Below are positions 36,210 to 44,871 of a stretch of 64,000 bases of DNA, in pieces. Origin of the DNA: Peterkaempfera bronchialis. GTDB lineage: Bacteria > Actinomycetota > Actinomycetes > Streptomycetales > Streptomycetaceae. The stretch is taken from positions 3,906,001 through 3,970,000 of the forward strand of contig NZ_CP031264.1 of assembly GCF_003258605.2 (NCBI RefSeq), in the 5' to 3' direction. The notes beneath the pieces were generated by a model. It was given only the letters and a program-made list of their open reading frames with translations, was not told where the DNA came from and did not search any database. Every line of letters begins with the position of its first letter. Positions within the stretch are counted from its first letter, which is position 1. A program made the translations under genes and the position numbers.

Positions 36210-36238
36210 GCAACGAGCAGCGGCGGGCGTCGGTTACG
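36210..36238 (-). promoter_or_regulatory. predicted sigma-BldN promoter of rsbN
   Basis: On the minus strand CGTAAC (36238-36233) is followed by a 17-base spacer and CGTTGC (36215-36210). The published sigma-BldN consensus is close to CGTAAC-N16/17-CGTTGA, so only one base differs. The untranslated leader to 36047 would be about 155 bases. Confidence 0.75.
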
Positions 36239-36277
36239 CGCGCCTGATCATGTGATCGCTGATTCATCCTCGGGTGG

Positions 36278-37057
36278 TCACCGGGCGTCGCTGGGCAGCA
36301 GCCGGGCGAGGGTGCGCACCGCCCGGTACTGGAGGGTCTTGATGGCGCCCTCGTTCTTGCCCATCATCCGGGCGGTCTCGGCGACCGACATCCCCTGGAG
36401 GAAGCGCAGCGTCACGCACTCCCGCTGCTGCGGGTTGAGCTTGCGGACCGCCTCCAGCAGTGCCGCGTTGGAGAGCGACTCCAGCACCGACTCCTCGGGG
36501 CTGCGCTCCACCTCGTTGGCGTCGAGCATCTCGCCGGTGGTCACCTCCAGCCGGAAGCGGCTCGACTTGAAGTGGTCCGCCACCAGGTTGCGGGCGATGG
36601 TGACCAGCCAGGCGCCGAAGTCGCGGCCCTGCCAGGTGAAGGTGGAGATCCGCCGCAGTGCCCGCAGAAAGGTCTCGCTGGTGAGGTCCTCGGCGGTGGC
36701 CCGGCCGCCGACCCGGTAGTAGATGTAGCGGTAGACCGTGTCGGCGTAGTGGTCGTAGAGCTTGCCGAATGCCTCGCTCTCGCCGGCCTGGGCCCGCTCG
36801 ACCAGTTCCATCACCGGGTTGTGCTCGGTCTCGACCGCGCCGTGGCGGGCGCGCTGGCCGGCGGTGGAGCGGGGTCCGGGCGCGGTGCGGGCGCGGGCGC
36901 CGGAGGCGGTGCCGCTGCGGAGGGCGGTGCCGACCGGGAGCGGCATCGGGGTGGCGGGGAGCAGCTGATCGCGGATCAGGGTGCGCAGCAGGTCCAGCCC
37001 GGTGGCCCCGCAGGCGTTGTAGGGAGCAGGCGCGTCGTTCCGGACGTGTGGGTACAC
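36278..37057 (-). CDS. bldN: ECF sigma factor BldN
   Basis: Extracytoplasmic-function sigma factor for aerial hypha formation and chaplin/rodlin transcription in streptomycetes. The 259-residue protein begins with a pro-region of about 85 residues (VYPHVRNDAPAPYNACG), as in known BldN. Region 2 follows (LVERAQAGESEAFGKLYDHY; VGGRATAEDLTSETFLRAL), then region 4 (LNPQQRECVTLRFLQGMSVA; EGAIKTLQYRAVRTLARLL). The GTG at 37057 has GGGAG upstream and gives the family N-terminus VYPHV. rsbN lies downstream on the same strand with a 230-bp gap. Confidence 0.96.
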   Translation of the reverse strand: MYPHVRNDAPAPYNACGATGLDLLRTLIRDQLLPATPMPLPVGTALRSGTASGARARTAPGPRSTAGQRARHGAVETEHNPVMELVERAQAGESEAFGKLYDHYADTVYRYIYYRVGGRATAEDLTSETFLRALRRISTFTWQGRDFGAWLVTIARNLVADHFKSSRFRLEVTTGEMLDANEVERSPEESVLESLSNAALLEAVRKLNPQQRECVTLRFLQGMSVAETARMMGKNEGAIKTLQYRAVRTLARLLPSDAR

Positions 37058-37388
37058 GGGACTCCCAGAGGCAGAGCTGTATACGTGCAGTGCGGGACCG
37101 CTCACCCACCGTGGGGACGCATGGGTTCCGGCGTGCGTCTGACGAGGATAACGCTTTGTGCAAGCACCGCTACGCGGTGTCGCCAAAGTGGTCGCTTGAG
37201 TCTCTTCCGTTGCGAGCAGGCAGCTGAAAGTGACCGGAGCGCCCGATCGACCCCTGCCGTTGGGTGATGGGAGTCATGCATTCCGTGACCGAATTTGTCT
37301 GCGGCGGCGCGGTGTTCCCTGCTTCCAGGCCGCGCAACCCCCCATTTCCCGGCCCTCTGGAGCGATCGGATCCGGTCGGCACGCATTC
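37058..37388. other. bldN upstream regulatory region
   Basis: About 330 bp without a gene. It must hold the bldN promoter. I did not find a clear BldD box; a partial AGTGA half-site is at about 37230. No other structure is obvious. Confidence 0.5.
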
Positions 37389-37414
37389 GGCCCCGCCCAA
37401 GGCTGGGCGGGGCC
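37389..37414 (-). terminator. terminator hairpin after HAD-IB gene
   Basis: A perfect 11-bp stem GGCCCCGCCCA with its complement and a 4-base loop, 28 bp past the stop of the HAD-IB gene on the minus strand. Confidence 0.8.
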
Positions 37415-37441
37415 GTACGGTCCGGGGTGCCGGCGGGCGTG

Positions 37442-38494
37442 TCAGCGCCGCTTGCGGTACAGCGCAAGGGCTGCGGCGGTACCGCCCGCCGCAGCGCCCA
37501 GTCCGGCCGCAGCCGGGATGCCGACCCTGGCCGCCTTGCGGCCGGTACGGAAGTCGCGCACCCGCCACCCCTCGGCGCGGGCGTGTCGGCGCAGCGCGTT
37601 GTCCGGGTTGATCACATAGGGGTAGCCGACCAGCGACAGCATCGGGATGTCATTGGAGGAGTCGCTGTACGCGGCGCAGCGCTCCAGCTCCAGCCCCTCC
37701 CGCCGGGCCAGCGCCCGTACCGCCGCCGCCTTGGCGGGGCCGTGCAGCGGCTCGCCCACCAGGCGGCCGGTGTAGACGCCGTCCACGGTCTCGGCGACGG
37801 TGCCCAGCGCACCGGTCATCCCGAGCCGGCGGGCGATGATCCGGGCCGCCTCCACCGGGGCGGCGGTCACCAGCCAGGTGCGCTGCCCGGCGTCCAGGTG
37901 CATCTGCACCAGGGCGCGGGTGCCGGGCCAGACCTTGCCGGCCATGACCTCCTCGAAGACCTCCTCGCAGATCACCTCAAGGTCCTCGACCCGCTTGCCC
38001 TCCACGATCCCCAGCGCGGTGTCCTGCGCCTCGGCCATGTGCCCGGCGTCCTCGGCGCCGTGCAGCCGGAACCACGCCTGCTGCCAGACGAACCGGGCGA
38101 CGTCCCGGTGGGTGAAGAACTGCCGCTTGTAGAGGCCGAGGCCCAGATAGAAGATGGCCGCGCCCTGGAGCAGGGTGTTGTCGCAGTCGAAGAAGGCGGC
38201 GGCGCGGGGGTCTCCGGCCGTCGGCGGCCGCTCGTCCGAGTGCCCCTTCTCCCGGTCCCGGAAGGGCAGGCCCCGGCGCCTGGCGGGGGCGGCCTCCGGC
38301 TGCGCCTCCCGCACGGGGGCGGCACCGGGGGACTGGGTGGCATTGGGGGACTGGGCGGCATTGGAGGGCTGGGCGAGATCGGGGGACTGGGCGGCAGTGG
38401 CGGGCACGGCGGCGTCGGCAGCGGCCTCGCCCGCCAGCACGGTCCGCTCGGTGACGGATCGCTTCCTTTGCGTAAGCCTTCGCAGCGGAGCCAT
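37442..38494 (-). CDS. HAD-IB family phosphatase (CicA/SerB-like)
   Basis: A 350-residue haloacid dehalogenase-type hydrolase of subfamily IB. Motif I is AAFFDCDNTLLQGAAIF (about residues 99-115), then VTAAPVEAARIIA (motif II region), and motif IV is AAYSDSSNDIPMLSLVG. The N-terminal about 95 residues are Ala/Pro/Gln-rich (AQSPDLAQPSNAAQSPNATQ), a low-complexity region, and the end is a hydrophobic anchor (IPAAAGLGAAAGGTAAALAL). This layout, including the C-terminal segment, is common to streptomycete homologues encoded near bldN. The substrate is not established. Confidence 0.88.
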   Translation of the reverse strand: MAPLRRLTQRKRSVTERTVLAGEAAADAAVPATAAQSPDLAQPSNAAQSPNATQSPGAAPVREAQPEAAPARRRGLPFRDREKGHSDERPPTAGDPRAAAFFDCDNTLLQGAAIFYLGLGLYKRQFFTHRDVARFVWQQAWFRLHGAEDAGHMAEAQDTALGIVEGKRVEDLEVICEEVFEEVMAGKVWPGTRALVQMHLDAGQRTWLVTAAPVEAARIIARRLGMTGALGTVAETVDGVYTGRLVGEPLHGPAKAAAVRALARREGLELERCAAYSDSSNDIPMLSLVGYPYVINPDNALRRHARAEGWRVRDFRTGRKAARVGIPAAAGLGAAAGGTAAALALYRKRR

Positions 38495-38558
38495 AGGGCG
38501 AGCATAGCCAGACGGGCCGGACACACCGCGACGCCGAGGTGGCGTCCGCGTCAACGGC

Positions 38559-38628
38559 GTGTGTCGGTGTGTGTCGACCCGTGTCGCCGTGTGTCGCCGT
38601 GTGCCGCCCTGTGCCGCCGGGTGTCGGG
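38559..38628. repeat. 10-bp tandem repeat, about seven units
   Basis: Imperfect copies of GTGTGTCGCC in the gap between divergent HAD-IB and glutaredoxin-like genes. Confidence 0.75.
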
Positions 38629-38683
38629 CCGGGCGCTGTCCGACGGCTGTCCTTCCGGTGCGGTGCGGGAGCAGAATGGCCGG

Positions 38684-38962
38684 ATGAGTCCACTGCTCCG
38701 CCGCAATGACCGGCCCGCCCCCGCCGACCGCACCGTGACGCTGGTCGGCAAGCCCGGATGCCATCTCTGCGACGAGGCACGGGAGGTGATCCGCCGGGTG
38801 ACCGGGGAGCTCGGCGCAGCCTTCGAGGAGAAGGACATCACCCAGGACACGGAGCTGCACCGCCTCTACTGGGAGCAGATCCCGGTGACCCTGATCGACG
38901 GCCGTCAGCATGACTTCTGGCGGGTCGACGAGCAGCGGCTGCGCAGCGCACTGGTGCGCTGA
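38684..38962 (+). CDS. glutaredoxin-family (DUF836-like) protein
   Basis: A 92-residue thioredoxin-fold protein. The redox motif is CHLC in VGKPGCHLCDEAREVI (about residues 23-37), and the cis-proline loop is QIPVTLIDG. This short form is typical of the glutaredoxin-like DUF836 family encoded near rex and hem genes in actinobacteria. The role is thiol-disulphide exchange; the partner is unknown. ATG 38684 is chosen as the only in-frame ATG before the motif. Confidence 0.9.
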   Translation: MSPLLRRNDRPAPADRTVTLVGKPGCHLCDEAREVIRRVTGELGAAFEEKDITQDTELHRLYWEQIPVTLIDGRQHDFWRVDEQRLRSALVR

Positions 38963-39065
38963 CGGCCTGTGCAGGCCGCTTCGTCGGCTTGTGGAACGGC
39001 TGGTTCGTCGGCTTACCATCGAGTGGTTTTGAGCCATCCCGGGGGTGAACAAGAGGAGAACATCC

Positions 39066-39815
39066 GTGCTTCTCGGTCGACTCCAGGGAGCGTCCGCCGC
39101 ACCACGCCGGGAGGCGGCCCACGGCGCCGTGCGGGTCCCCGATGCCGCCGTGGTGCCGGGCTATGCGGTGGTGGACGTCGAGGCCACCGGCCGGAGCCCG
39201 TGGCGGCACCGGGTGGTGGAGGTCGCGGTCGTCATGCTGGACCGCTTTCTGCGTGCCGAGGCCGAATTCACCACCCTGCTGGACCCCGAGGGGCCGGTGG
39301 GCCCCACCCATGTCCACCGGATCACCCAGTCCGAGGTGGCCGGTGCCCCGCGCTTCCGCGACATCGCCCCGCACCTGCTGGAACTGCTCACCGGCCGGCT
39401 GCTGGTCGGCCACCATGTGAGCTGCGACCACGCCTTCCTTGAGCGCGAGTTCGACCGGCTCGGCGTGGCGCTGCCGCCGGTCCCCACGCTCTGCACCATG
39501 CGGCTGGCCCGCGACCTGCTGCCCACCGCGACCGGCTTCGGCCTGCGGGCCTGCGCCGAGGCGGCCGGGCTGCCGCCGTACGCCGAGCACACCGCGCTGG
39601 GCGACGCCCGCACCACCGCCGCGCTGCTCCGGCACTGCGCCGCGCCGCACCCCGCCCACCCGGCCCGCTCCCAGGAGTGGACCCGGGTGCTGGGCGAGGC
39701 CGCGGGCCTGGCGTGGCCCCGGCTGGCGCCGGTCCGGGTGCCCCCGGCCAGGCGGGCGCGGGTGAACGCGCCGGTGGCGCTTCCGGTTCCGGGGCCCTCG
39801 GGAGGGGTGGCGTGA
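39066..39815 (+). CDS. DEDDh 3'-5' exonuclease (DnaQ/epsilon-like)
   Basis: A 249-residue exonuclease related to DNA polymerase III epsilon. Exo I is AVVDVEATGRSPW (Asp and Glu), Exo II is LVGHHVSCDHAFLEREF (Asp), and Exo III is HTALGDARTTAALL (His and Asp, the DEDDh form). It is a stand-alone exonuclease with about 30 residues of variable N-terminus and a basic tail. GTG 39066 is chosen because AAGAGGAG lies at the right distance; a GTG at 39045 lacks one. Its substrate, DNA or RNA, is not determined. Confidence 0.9.
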   Translation: MLLGRLQGASAAPRREAAHGAVRVPDAAVVPGYAVVDVEATGRSPWRHRVVEVAVVMLDRFLRAEAEFTTLLDPEGPVGPTHVHRITQSEVAGAPRFRDIAPHLLELLTGRLLVGHHVSCDHAFLEREFDRLGVALPPVPTLCTMRLARDLLPTATGFGLRACAEAAGLPPYAEHTALGDARTTAALLRHCAAPHPAHPARSQEWTRVLGEAAGLAWPRLAPVRVPPARRARVNAPVALPVPGPSGGVA

Positions 39816-39852
39816 TGCGCGTCACTGTTAGGGGACAAATCGGACACCATCT

Positions 39853-39870
39853 TTGTGCACACGTTCACAA
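39853..39870. promoter_or_regulatory. Rex operator (ROP) upstream of rex
   Basis: TTGTGCACACGTTCACAA agrees with the Rex operator consensus TTGTGAACGCGTTCACAA except at three central positions. It lies 47 bp before the rex GTG start. Rex would bind when NADH/NAD+ is low and release when it is high, giving autoregulation of rex-hemACD. Confidence 0.9.
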
Positions 39871-39916
39871 ACGCATAGCCTGGCAGCCAAAGCCCAGCTT
39901 CACCCTCAGGAGCATC

Positions 39917-40744
39917 GTGGCAACTGGCCGACCCACCCACCCTGCCGACCGGGGCCGCCCGGCCAACCGTGGCCGAGGCATTCCGGAGGCCACGGTTGCG
40001 CGGTTGCCGCTCTACCTGCGCGCGCTGACCGCCCTCTCCGAGCGCTCCGTCCCCACCGTCTCCTCCGAGGAGCTCGCCTCCGCCGCCGGCGTCAACTCCG
40101 CCAAGCTGCGGAAGGACTTCTCCTACCTCGGCTCCTACGGGACCCGGGGCGTCGGCTACGACGTCGAGTACCTCGTGTACCAGATCTCCCGCGAGCTGGG
40201 CCTCACCCAGGACTGGCCCGTGGTGATCGTCGGCATCGGAAACCTGGGCCACGCCCTGGCCAACTACGGCGGCTTCGCCTCCCGGGGGTTCCGGGTCGCG
40301 GCGCTGCTGGACGCCGATCACGCCGTGGTGGGCACCACAGCGGCCGGGCTGCCCGTCCGCCACATGGACGAGCTTGAGGACATCGTCGAGGAGGAGCAGG
40401 TGTCGATCGGCGTCATCACCACGCCGCCCGGTGCGGCCCAGCAGGTCTGCGACCGGCTGGTGGCGGCCGGGGTCACCTCCATCCTGAACTTCGCCCCCAC
40501 CGTGCTCTCCGTGCCCGACGGCGTGGATGTGCGCAAGGTCGACCTCTCCATAGAGCTCCAGATCCTGGCCTTCCACGAGCAGCGCAAGTCGGGTGAGGAG
40601 GGCGCCGAGCAGGCCGCCGCCCCGGCTCCGGCCAAAGCCTCGGCACCCGCCAGGGCCGCCGCCAAGCTGCGCCGCACCGCCGCCACCGCGACCACTGCCG
40701 CCGCCGGGACAGACGGGGACCTCCCCGCCGTGATGCCGGCATGA
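39917..40744 (+). CDS. rex: redox-sensing transcriptional repressor Rex
   Basis: A 275-residue NADH/NAD+ sensor. The N-terminal winged helix has VPTVSSEELASAAGVNSAKL and RKDFSYLGSYGTRGVGYDV (about 45-82), the DNA-contact region. The Rossmann domain has GIGNLGHALANY (about 106-117). The C-terminal 45 residues are an Ala/Lys-rich tail common in actinobacterial Rex. The GTG start at 39917 has AGGAG upstream. It is followed by hemA with a 4-bp overlap, the classic rex-hemACD arrangement, and an operator lies in its promoter. Confidence 0.97.
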   Translation: MATGRPTHPADRGRPANRGRGIPEATVARLPLYLRALTALSERSVPTVSSEELASAAGVNSAKLRKDFSYLGSYGTRGVGYDVEYLVYQISRELGLTQDWPVVIVGIGNLGHALANYGGFASRGFRVAALLDADHAVVGTTAAGLPVRHMDELEDIVEEEQVSIGVITTPPGAAQQVCDRLVAAGVTSILNFAPTVLSVPDGVDVRKVDLSIELQILAFHEQRKSGEEGAEQAAAPAPAKASAPARAAAKLRRTAATATTAAAGTDGDLPAVMPA

Positions 40745-42099
40745 GCCTCCTCGTCGTCGGCCTCAGCCACCGCACCACCCCTGTCGGAGTCCTGGAGCGC
40801 GCCTCGCTCACCGGGGACTCCCGGCAGCTGCTGCTGCACGCCTCCGCCGCCTCCGCCACCGTCGCCGAGGCCGCGCTGTTGGCCACCTGCAACCGGATCG
40901 AGCTCTACGCCGACGTGGACAAGTTCCACGCCGGGGTCGCCGAGCTCTCCACGCTGCTCTCCCGGCACAGCGGCGTCGACCTGGACGAGCTGACCGCGCA
41001 CCTCTACGTCCACTACGAGGACCGCGCCGTGCACCACCTCTTCTCGGTGGCGTGCGGGCTGGACTCGATGGTGGTCGGCGAGGGCCAGATCCTCGGCCAG
41101 ATCCGCGACGCGCTCTCCCTCGCGCAGGAGGAGCACACGGCGGCCCGTGGCCTCAATGAGCTCTTCCAGCAGGCCCTGCGGGTCGGCAAGCGCGCCCACA
41201 GCGAGACCGGCATCGACCGGGCCGGGCAGTCGCTGGTCACCTTCGGCCTGGAGCAGGTCGCCGCCGCGACCGGCCCGGTCGACGGCAAGCGCGCCCTGGT
41301 GGTCGGCGCGGGCTCGATGAGCTCGCTGGCCGCCGCCACCCTGGGCCGGGCCGGAGTCGCCGACCTGGTGATCGCCAACCGCACCCCCGAGCGCGCCGAG
41401 CGGCTCGCGGCCGGTCTGGGCGCCCGCACGGTCGCCTTCGACAAGGTCCCCGAGGCGATGGCCGACGCCGACCTGGTGATCTCCTGTACGGGGGCGGCCG
41501 GCCTGGTCATCGACGCCGGGCAGGTCCGGGACGCCGTACGGCACCGCGACCCCGCCACCGGCCCGCTGGCCCTGCTCGACCTCGCCATGCCGCGCGACAT
41601 CGACGCCGAGGCGCACCGCGTGGACGGCGCCCACCTGGTGGACATCGAGTCGCTGGCCGACGCCGCAGCCGACCGGCCGGGCGCGGTCGACGTCGACGCG
41701 GTCCGCACCATCGTGGCGCAGGAGGTCGACGCCTTCGGCGCCGCCCAGCGGGCCGCCCGGATCACCCCGACCGTGGTCGCCCTGCGCACCATGGCCTCGG
41801 ACGTGGTGCTCAGCGAGCTGGACCGGCTCGACGGCCGGCTGCCCGACCTCGACCCCCGGTCCCGCGCCGAGATCGCGCAGACCGTACGCAGGGTCGTGGA
41901 CAAGCTGCTGCATGCGCCGACCGTGCGGGTGAAGCAGCTGGCCGGCGAACCGGGCGGAGCCTCCTACGCGGAGGCACTGCGGGAACTCTTCGATCTCGAC
42001 CCCTCGGCCGTCGAGGCCGTCTCGGGCGCCCCCGCCCGGACAGCAGGGACAGAGGGCGCAGGCACACAGGTCGCGGCCGCGAAGGGCGGCGCCCGATGA
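40741..42099 (+). CDS. hemA: glutamyl-tRNA reductase
   Basis: Reduces glutamyl-tRNA(Glu) to glutamate-1-semialdehyde, the first committed step of C5-pathway tetrapyrrole synthesis. In the 452-residue protein the catalytic Cys is in ATCNRIELYADVD (about C50), with NADPH-binding GAGSMSSLAAATL and the conserved SLVTFGLEQVAAATG region. A C-terminal dimerisation domain follows, ending in an Ala-rich tail. Translationally coupled to rex (ATGA) and followed by hemC with another 4-bp overlap. Part of the Rex regulon by position. Confidence 0.97.
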   Translation: MSLLVVGLSHRTTPVGVLERASLTGDSRQLLLHASAASATVAEAALLATCNRIELYADVDKFHAGVAELSTLLSRHSGVDLDELTAHLYVHYEDRAVHHLFSVACGLDSMVVGEGQILGQIRDALSLAQEEHTAARGLNELFQQALRVGKRAHSETGIDRAGQSLVTFGLEQVAAATGPVDGKRALVVGAGSMSSLAAATLGRAGVADLVIANRTPERAERLAAGLGARTVAFDKVPEAMADADLVISCTGAAGLVIDAGQVRDAVRHRDPATGPLALLDLAMPRDIDAEAHRVDGAHLVDIESLADAAADRPGAVDVDAVRTIVAQEVDAFGAAQRAARITPTVVALRTMASDVVLSELDRLDGRLPDLDPRSRAEIAQTVRRVVDKLLHAPTVRVKQLAGEPGGASYAEALRELFDLDPSAVEAVSGAPARTAGTEGAGTQVAAAKGGAR

Positions 42100-43169
42100 A
42101 CCACCACCCAGGCAACCAGCACGACCGGGACGATCATGTCATGAATGGTCAACTCAGCACTACCCCAGGCGAGTTGAAGCAGCAGCCGCTCAAGCTCGGC
42201 ACCCGCCGCAGCGCACTGGCGATGGCCCAGTCGGGCATGGTCGCGGAGCAGGTCTCCAAGGTCACCGGGCGCCCCGTCGAGCTGGTGGAGATCACCACCT
42301 ACGGCGACACCTCCCGCGAGCACCTGTCGCAGATAGGCGGCACCGGCGTCTTCGTCTCGGCCCTCCGCGACGCCCTGCTGGACGGCCGGATCGACCTCGC
42401 GGTGCACTCCCTCAAGGACCTGCCCACCGCAGCGCCGGAGAACCTGCTGCTCGCCGCCGTGCCCGAGCGCGAGGACGTCCGCGACGCGCTGGTCGCCCGC
42501 GACGGCCTCACCCTCGACGAGCTCGCCGAGAAGTGCAGCGCCCACGGGGAGGACCGCCCGGCCCGCATCGGCACCGGCTCCTCCCGCCGGATGGCCCAGC
42601 TCAACGCGTACGCCGCCGCCCGTGGCCTGGCGATCGAGACGGTGCCCATCCGCGGCAATGTCGACACCCGCATCGGCTACGTCCGCAGCGGCGAACTCGA
42701 CGCCGTGGTGCTGGCCGCCGCCGGCCTCAGCCGACTGGGCCGCCTCGGCGAGGCCACCCAGCTGCTCGGGTTCGACCTGATGCTGCCCGCCCCCGGCCAG
42801 GGGGCACTGGCGGTCGAGTGTGCCGCGCACGACACGCGCCTCGCCGCCGCCCTCGCCGCGCTCGACCACGCCCCCACCCGGGCCGCGGTCGTCGCGGAGC
42901 GAGCCCTGCTCGCCGCCCTGGAAGTCGGCTGCTCCGCCCCCGTGGGCGCGCTGGCCACCAGGGTCGGCGTGCAGGGTCCTGCCACCGAACTGCGGCTGGA
43001 GGGCGTGGTCGGCACCCCCGACGGCACCACCCTGCTTCAGATGTCCGCCACCGGTCCGCTCTCTCTGGACGGGTCCTTCGAGCAGCAGGCGTCGGCCCTC
43101 GGCCGCACCCTCGCCGCCCGGATGCTCGCCGAGGGCGCGGCCGGTCTGATGGGGGAGCGAGTCCTGTGA
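42096..43169 (+). CDS. hemC: hydroxymethylbilane synthase (porphobilinogen deaminase)
   Basis: Joins four porphobilinogens into hydroxymethylbilane. The 357-residue length includes an extension of about 30 residues before LKLGTRRSALAMAQ. Substrate-binding Arg/Asp stretches are HSLKDLPT, GTGSSRR and RGNVDTRI, and the dipyrromethane cofactor Cys is in LEVGCSAPVGALA (about C279). The first ATG at 42096 overlaps hemA; an internal ATG at 42141 could also serve. The stop overlaps the hemD start by 4 bp. Confidence 0.96.
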   Translation: MNHHPGNQHDRDDHVMNGQLSTTPGELKQQPLKLGTRRSALAMAQSGMVAEQVSKVTGRPVELVEITTYGDTSREHLSQIGGTGVFVSALRDALLDGRIDLAVHSLKDLPTAAPENLLLAAVPEREDVRDALVARDGLTLDELAEKCSAHGEDRPARIGTGSSRRMAQLNAYAAARGLAIETVPIRGNVDTRIGYVRSGELDAVVLAAAGLSRLGRLGEATQLLGFDLMLPAPGQGALAVECAAHDTRLAAALAALDHAPTRAAVVAERALLAALEVGCSAPVGALATRVGVQGPATELRLEGVVGTPDGTTLLQMSATGPLSLDGSFEQQASALGRTLAARMLAEGAAGLMGERVL

Positions 43170-44854
43170 GCCCCACCGCCAACACCGACGCAACCGGCCT
43201 CCGCAAGGGCGGGCAGGTGACATTCCTGGGCGCCGGCCCCGGCGACCCCGGACTGCTGACGCTCCGTGCGGTCGAGGTGCTGGCGTCGGCCGACGTCCTC
43301 GTCGCCGACCCGCTCACCGCCGTCGCGGTACGCACCCACTGCCCCGAGGGCGTCGAGGTGCACACCTCCGGCGAGACATCGGCCGACGGCGCCGACCCGG
43401 GCGACTCCACGCCGGAGACCGCCGACTGGGGCGCCGCCGCCCTGGCCAAGCTGGTCTCCACCGCCGTCAAGGCGGGCAAGCACGTGGTGCGCACCGTGGA
43501 CGGCGACCCCGGTCTGGACGGCCGGGCCGCCGAGGAGATGCTGGCCTGCGCCAAGGACCGCATCCCCTTCGAGGTCGTCCCCGGCGTCGCCCAGTCCGTG
43601 GGCGTCCCCGCCTACGCCGGCGTACCGCTGCGCGGCCGCCACGGCGCCGACGTCCGCTTTGTGGACGCCGCCTCCCTGGAGCCGCAGGGCTGGACCGACC
43701 TGGGCGGCTGCGACGCCACCCTGGTGGTCCGCACCACCCTGGGCCAGCTGCCCGCCACCGCCACCGCCCTGGTGGCCCACGGCCGCAAGCCCGACTTCGC
43801 CCTCTCCGCCACCCTCGGCGGCACCACCACCCGGCAGCGCACCTTCACCGCCACGCTGGGCACCATCGCCGCCGAGCTGAAGAGCGCCAAGGTGCTGCCC
43901 TCCCCGGTCTCCGCACCGGTCGACCCGCAGACCCCGGTCATAGCCGTGGTCGGCGAGCAGGTCTCGCTGCGCGGCGCGCTCTCCTGGTTCGAGACCAAGC
44001 CGCTCTTCGGCTGGAACGTCCTGGTGCCCCGCACCAAGGAGCAGGCCGCTTCGCTCTCCGACCAGCTGCGCTCCTATGGCGCGGTGCCGCACGAGGTCCC
44101 CACCATCGCGGTGGAGCCGCCGCGCACCCCGCAGCAGATGGAGCGGGCGATCAAGGGCCTGGTCACCGGCCGCTACGAGTGGATCGCCTTCACCTCGGTC
44201 AACGCGGTGCGCGCGGTCCGCGAGAAGTTCGAGGAGTACGGGCTGGACGCCCGCGCCTTCGCCGGTATCAAGGTCGCCGCCGTGGGCGAGACCACCGCCC
44301 AGTCCCTGATCGACTTCGGCGTCAAGCCCGACCTGATGCCGTCCGGCGAGCAGTCCGCCGCCGGGCTGCTGGAGGACTGGCCGCCGTACGACCCGGTCTT
44401 CGACCCGATCGACCGGGTGCTGCTGCCCCGCGCCGACATCGCCACCGAGACCCTGGTGGCCGGCCTGATCGACCTCGGCTGGGAGGTGGACGACGTCACG
44501 GCGTACCGCACCGTGCGCGCCTCGCCGCCGCCGGCCGAGACCCGGGAGGCGATCAAGGGAGGCGGCTTCGACGCCGTGCTCTTCACCTCCTCCTCCACCG
44601 TGCGGAACCTGGTCGGCATCGCCGGCAAGCCGCACAACGTCACCGTCATCGCCTGCATCGGCCCCGCCACCGCCAAGACCGCCGAGGAGCACGGCCTCCG
44701 GGTCGACGTGCTCTCCCCGGCGCCCTCGGCCGCGGCGCTCGCCGAGGCCCTGGCCGACTTCGGCGCGGCCCGCCGCGACGCCGCCCTGGAGGCCGGCGAG
44801 CAGGTGTACCGGCCGAGTGAGCGCCGCCCGGGGTCCCGCAGGAAGGCTCGCTGA
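43166..44854 (+). CDS. hemD: bifunctional-type uroporphyrinogen methyltransferase / uroporphyrinogen-III synthase
   Basis: A 562-residue fusion. Residues of about 15-260 form a CobA/SUMT-type methyltransferase domain ([39 protein letters not shown]), but several SUMT signature residues differ: the usual YDRL is ADPL and YGDPF is VDGDPG, so methyltransferase activity is doubtful. Residues of about 295-550 form the HemD domain ([45 protein letters not shown]) that cyclises hydroxymethylbilane to uroporphyrinogen III. The GTG at 43166 overlaps hemC and has GGGGAG upstream. hemB follows 17 bp later. Confidence 0.93.
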   Translation: MSPTANTDATGLRKGGQVTFLGAGPGDPGLLTLRAVEVLASADVLVADPLTAVAVRTHCPEGVEVHTSGETSADGADPGDSTPETADWGAAALAKLVSTAVKAGKHVVRTVDGDPGLDGRAAEEMLACAKDRIPFEVVPGVAQSVGVPAYAGVPLRGRHGADVRFVDAASLEPQGWTDLGGCDATLVVRTTLGQLPATATALVAHGRKPDFALSATLGGTTTRQRTFTATLGTIAAELKSAKVLPSPVSAPVDPQTPVIAVVGEQVSLRGALSWFETKPLFGWNVLVPRTKEQAASLSDQLRSYGAVPHEVPTIAVEPPRTPQQMERAIKGLVTGRYEWIAFTSVNAVRAVREKFEEYGLDARAFAGIKVAAVGETTAQSLIDFGVKPDLMPSGEQSAAGLLEDWPPYDPVFDPIDRVLLPRADIATETLVAGLIDLGWEVDDVTAYRTVRASPPPAETREAIKGGGFDAVLFTSSSTVRNLVGIAGKPHNVTVIACIGPATAKTAEEHGLRVDVLSPAPSAAALAEALADFGAARRDAALEAGEQVYRPSERRPGSRRKAR

Positions 44855-44871
44855 AAGGCATCCATACCGTC

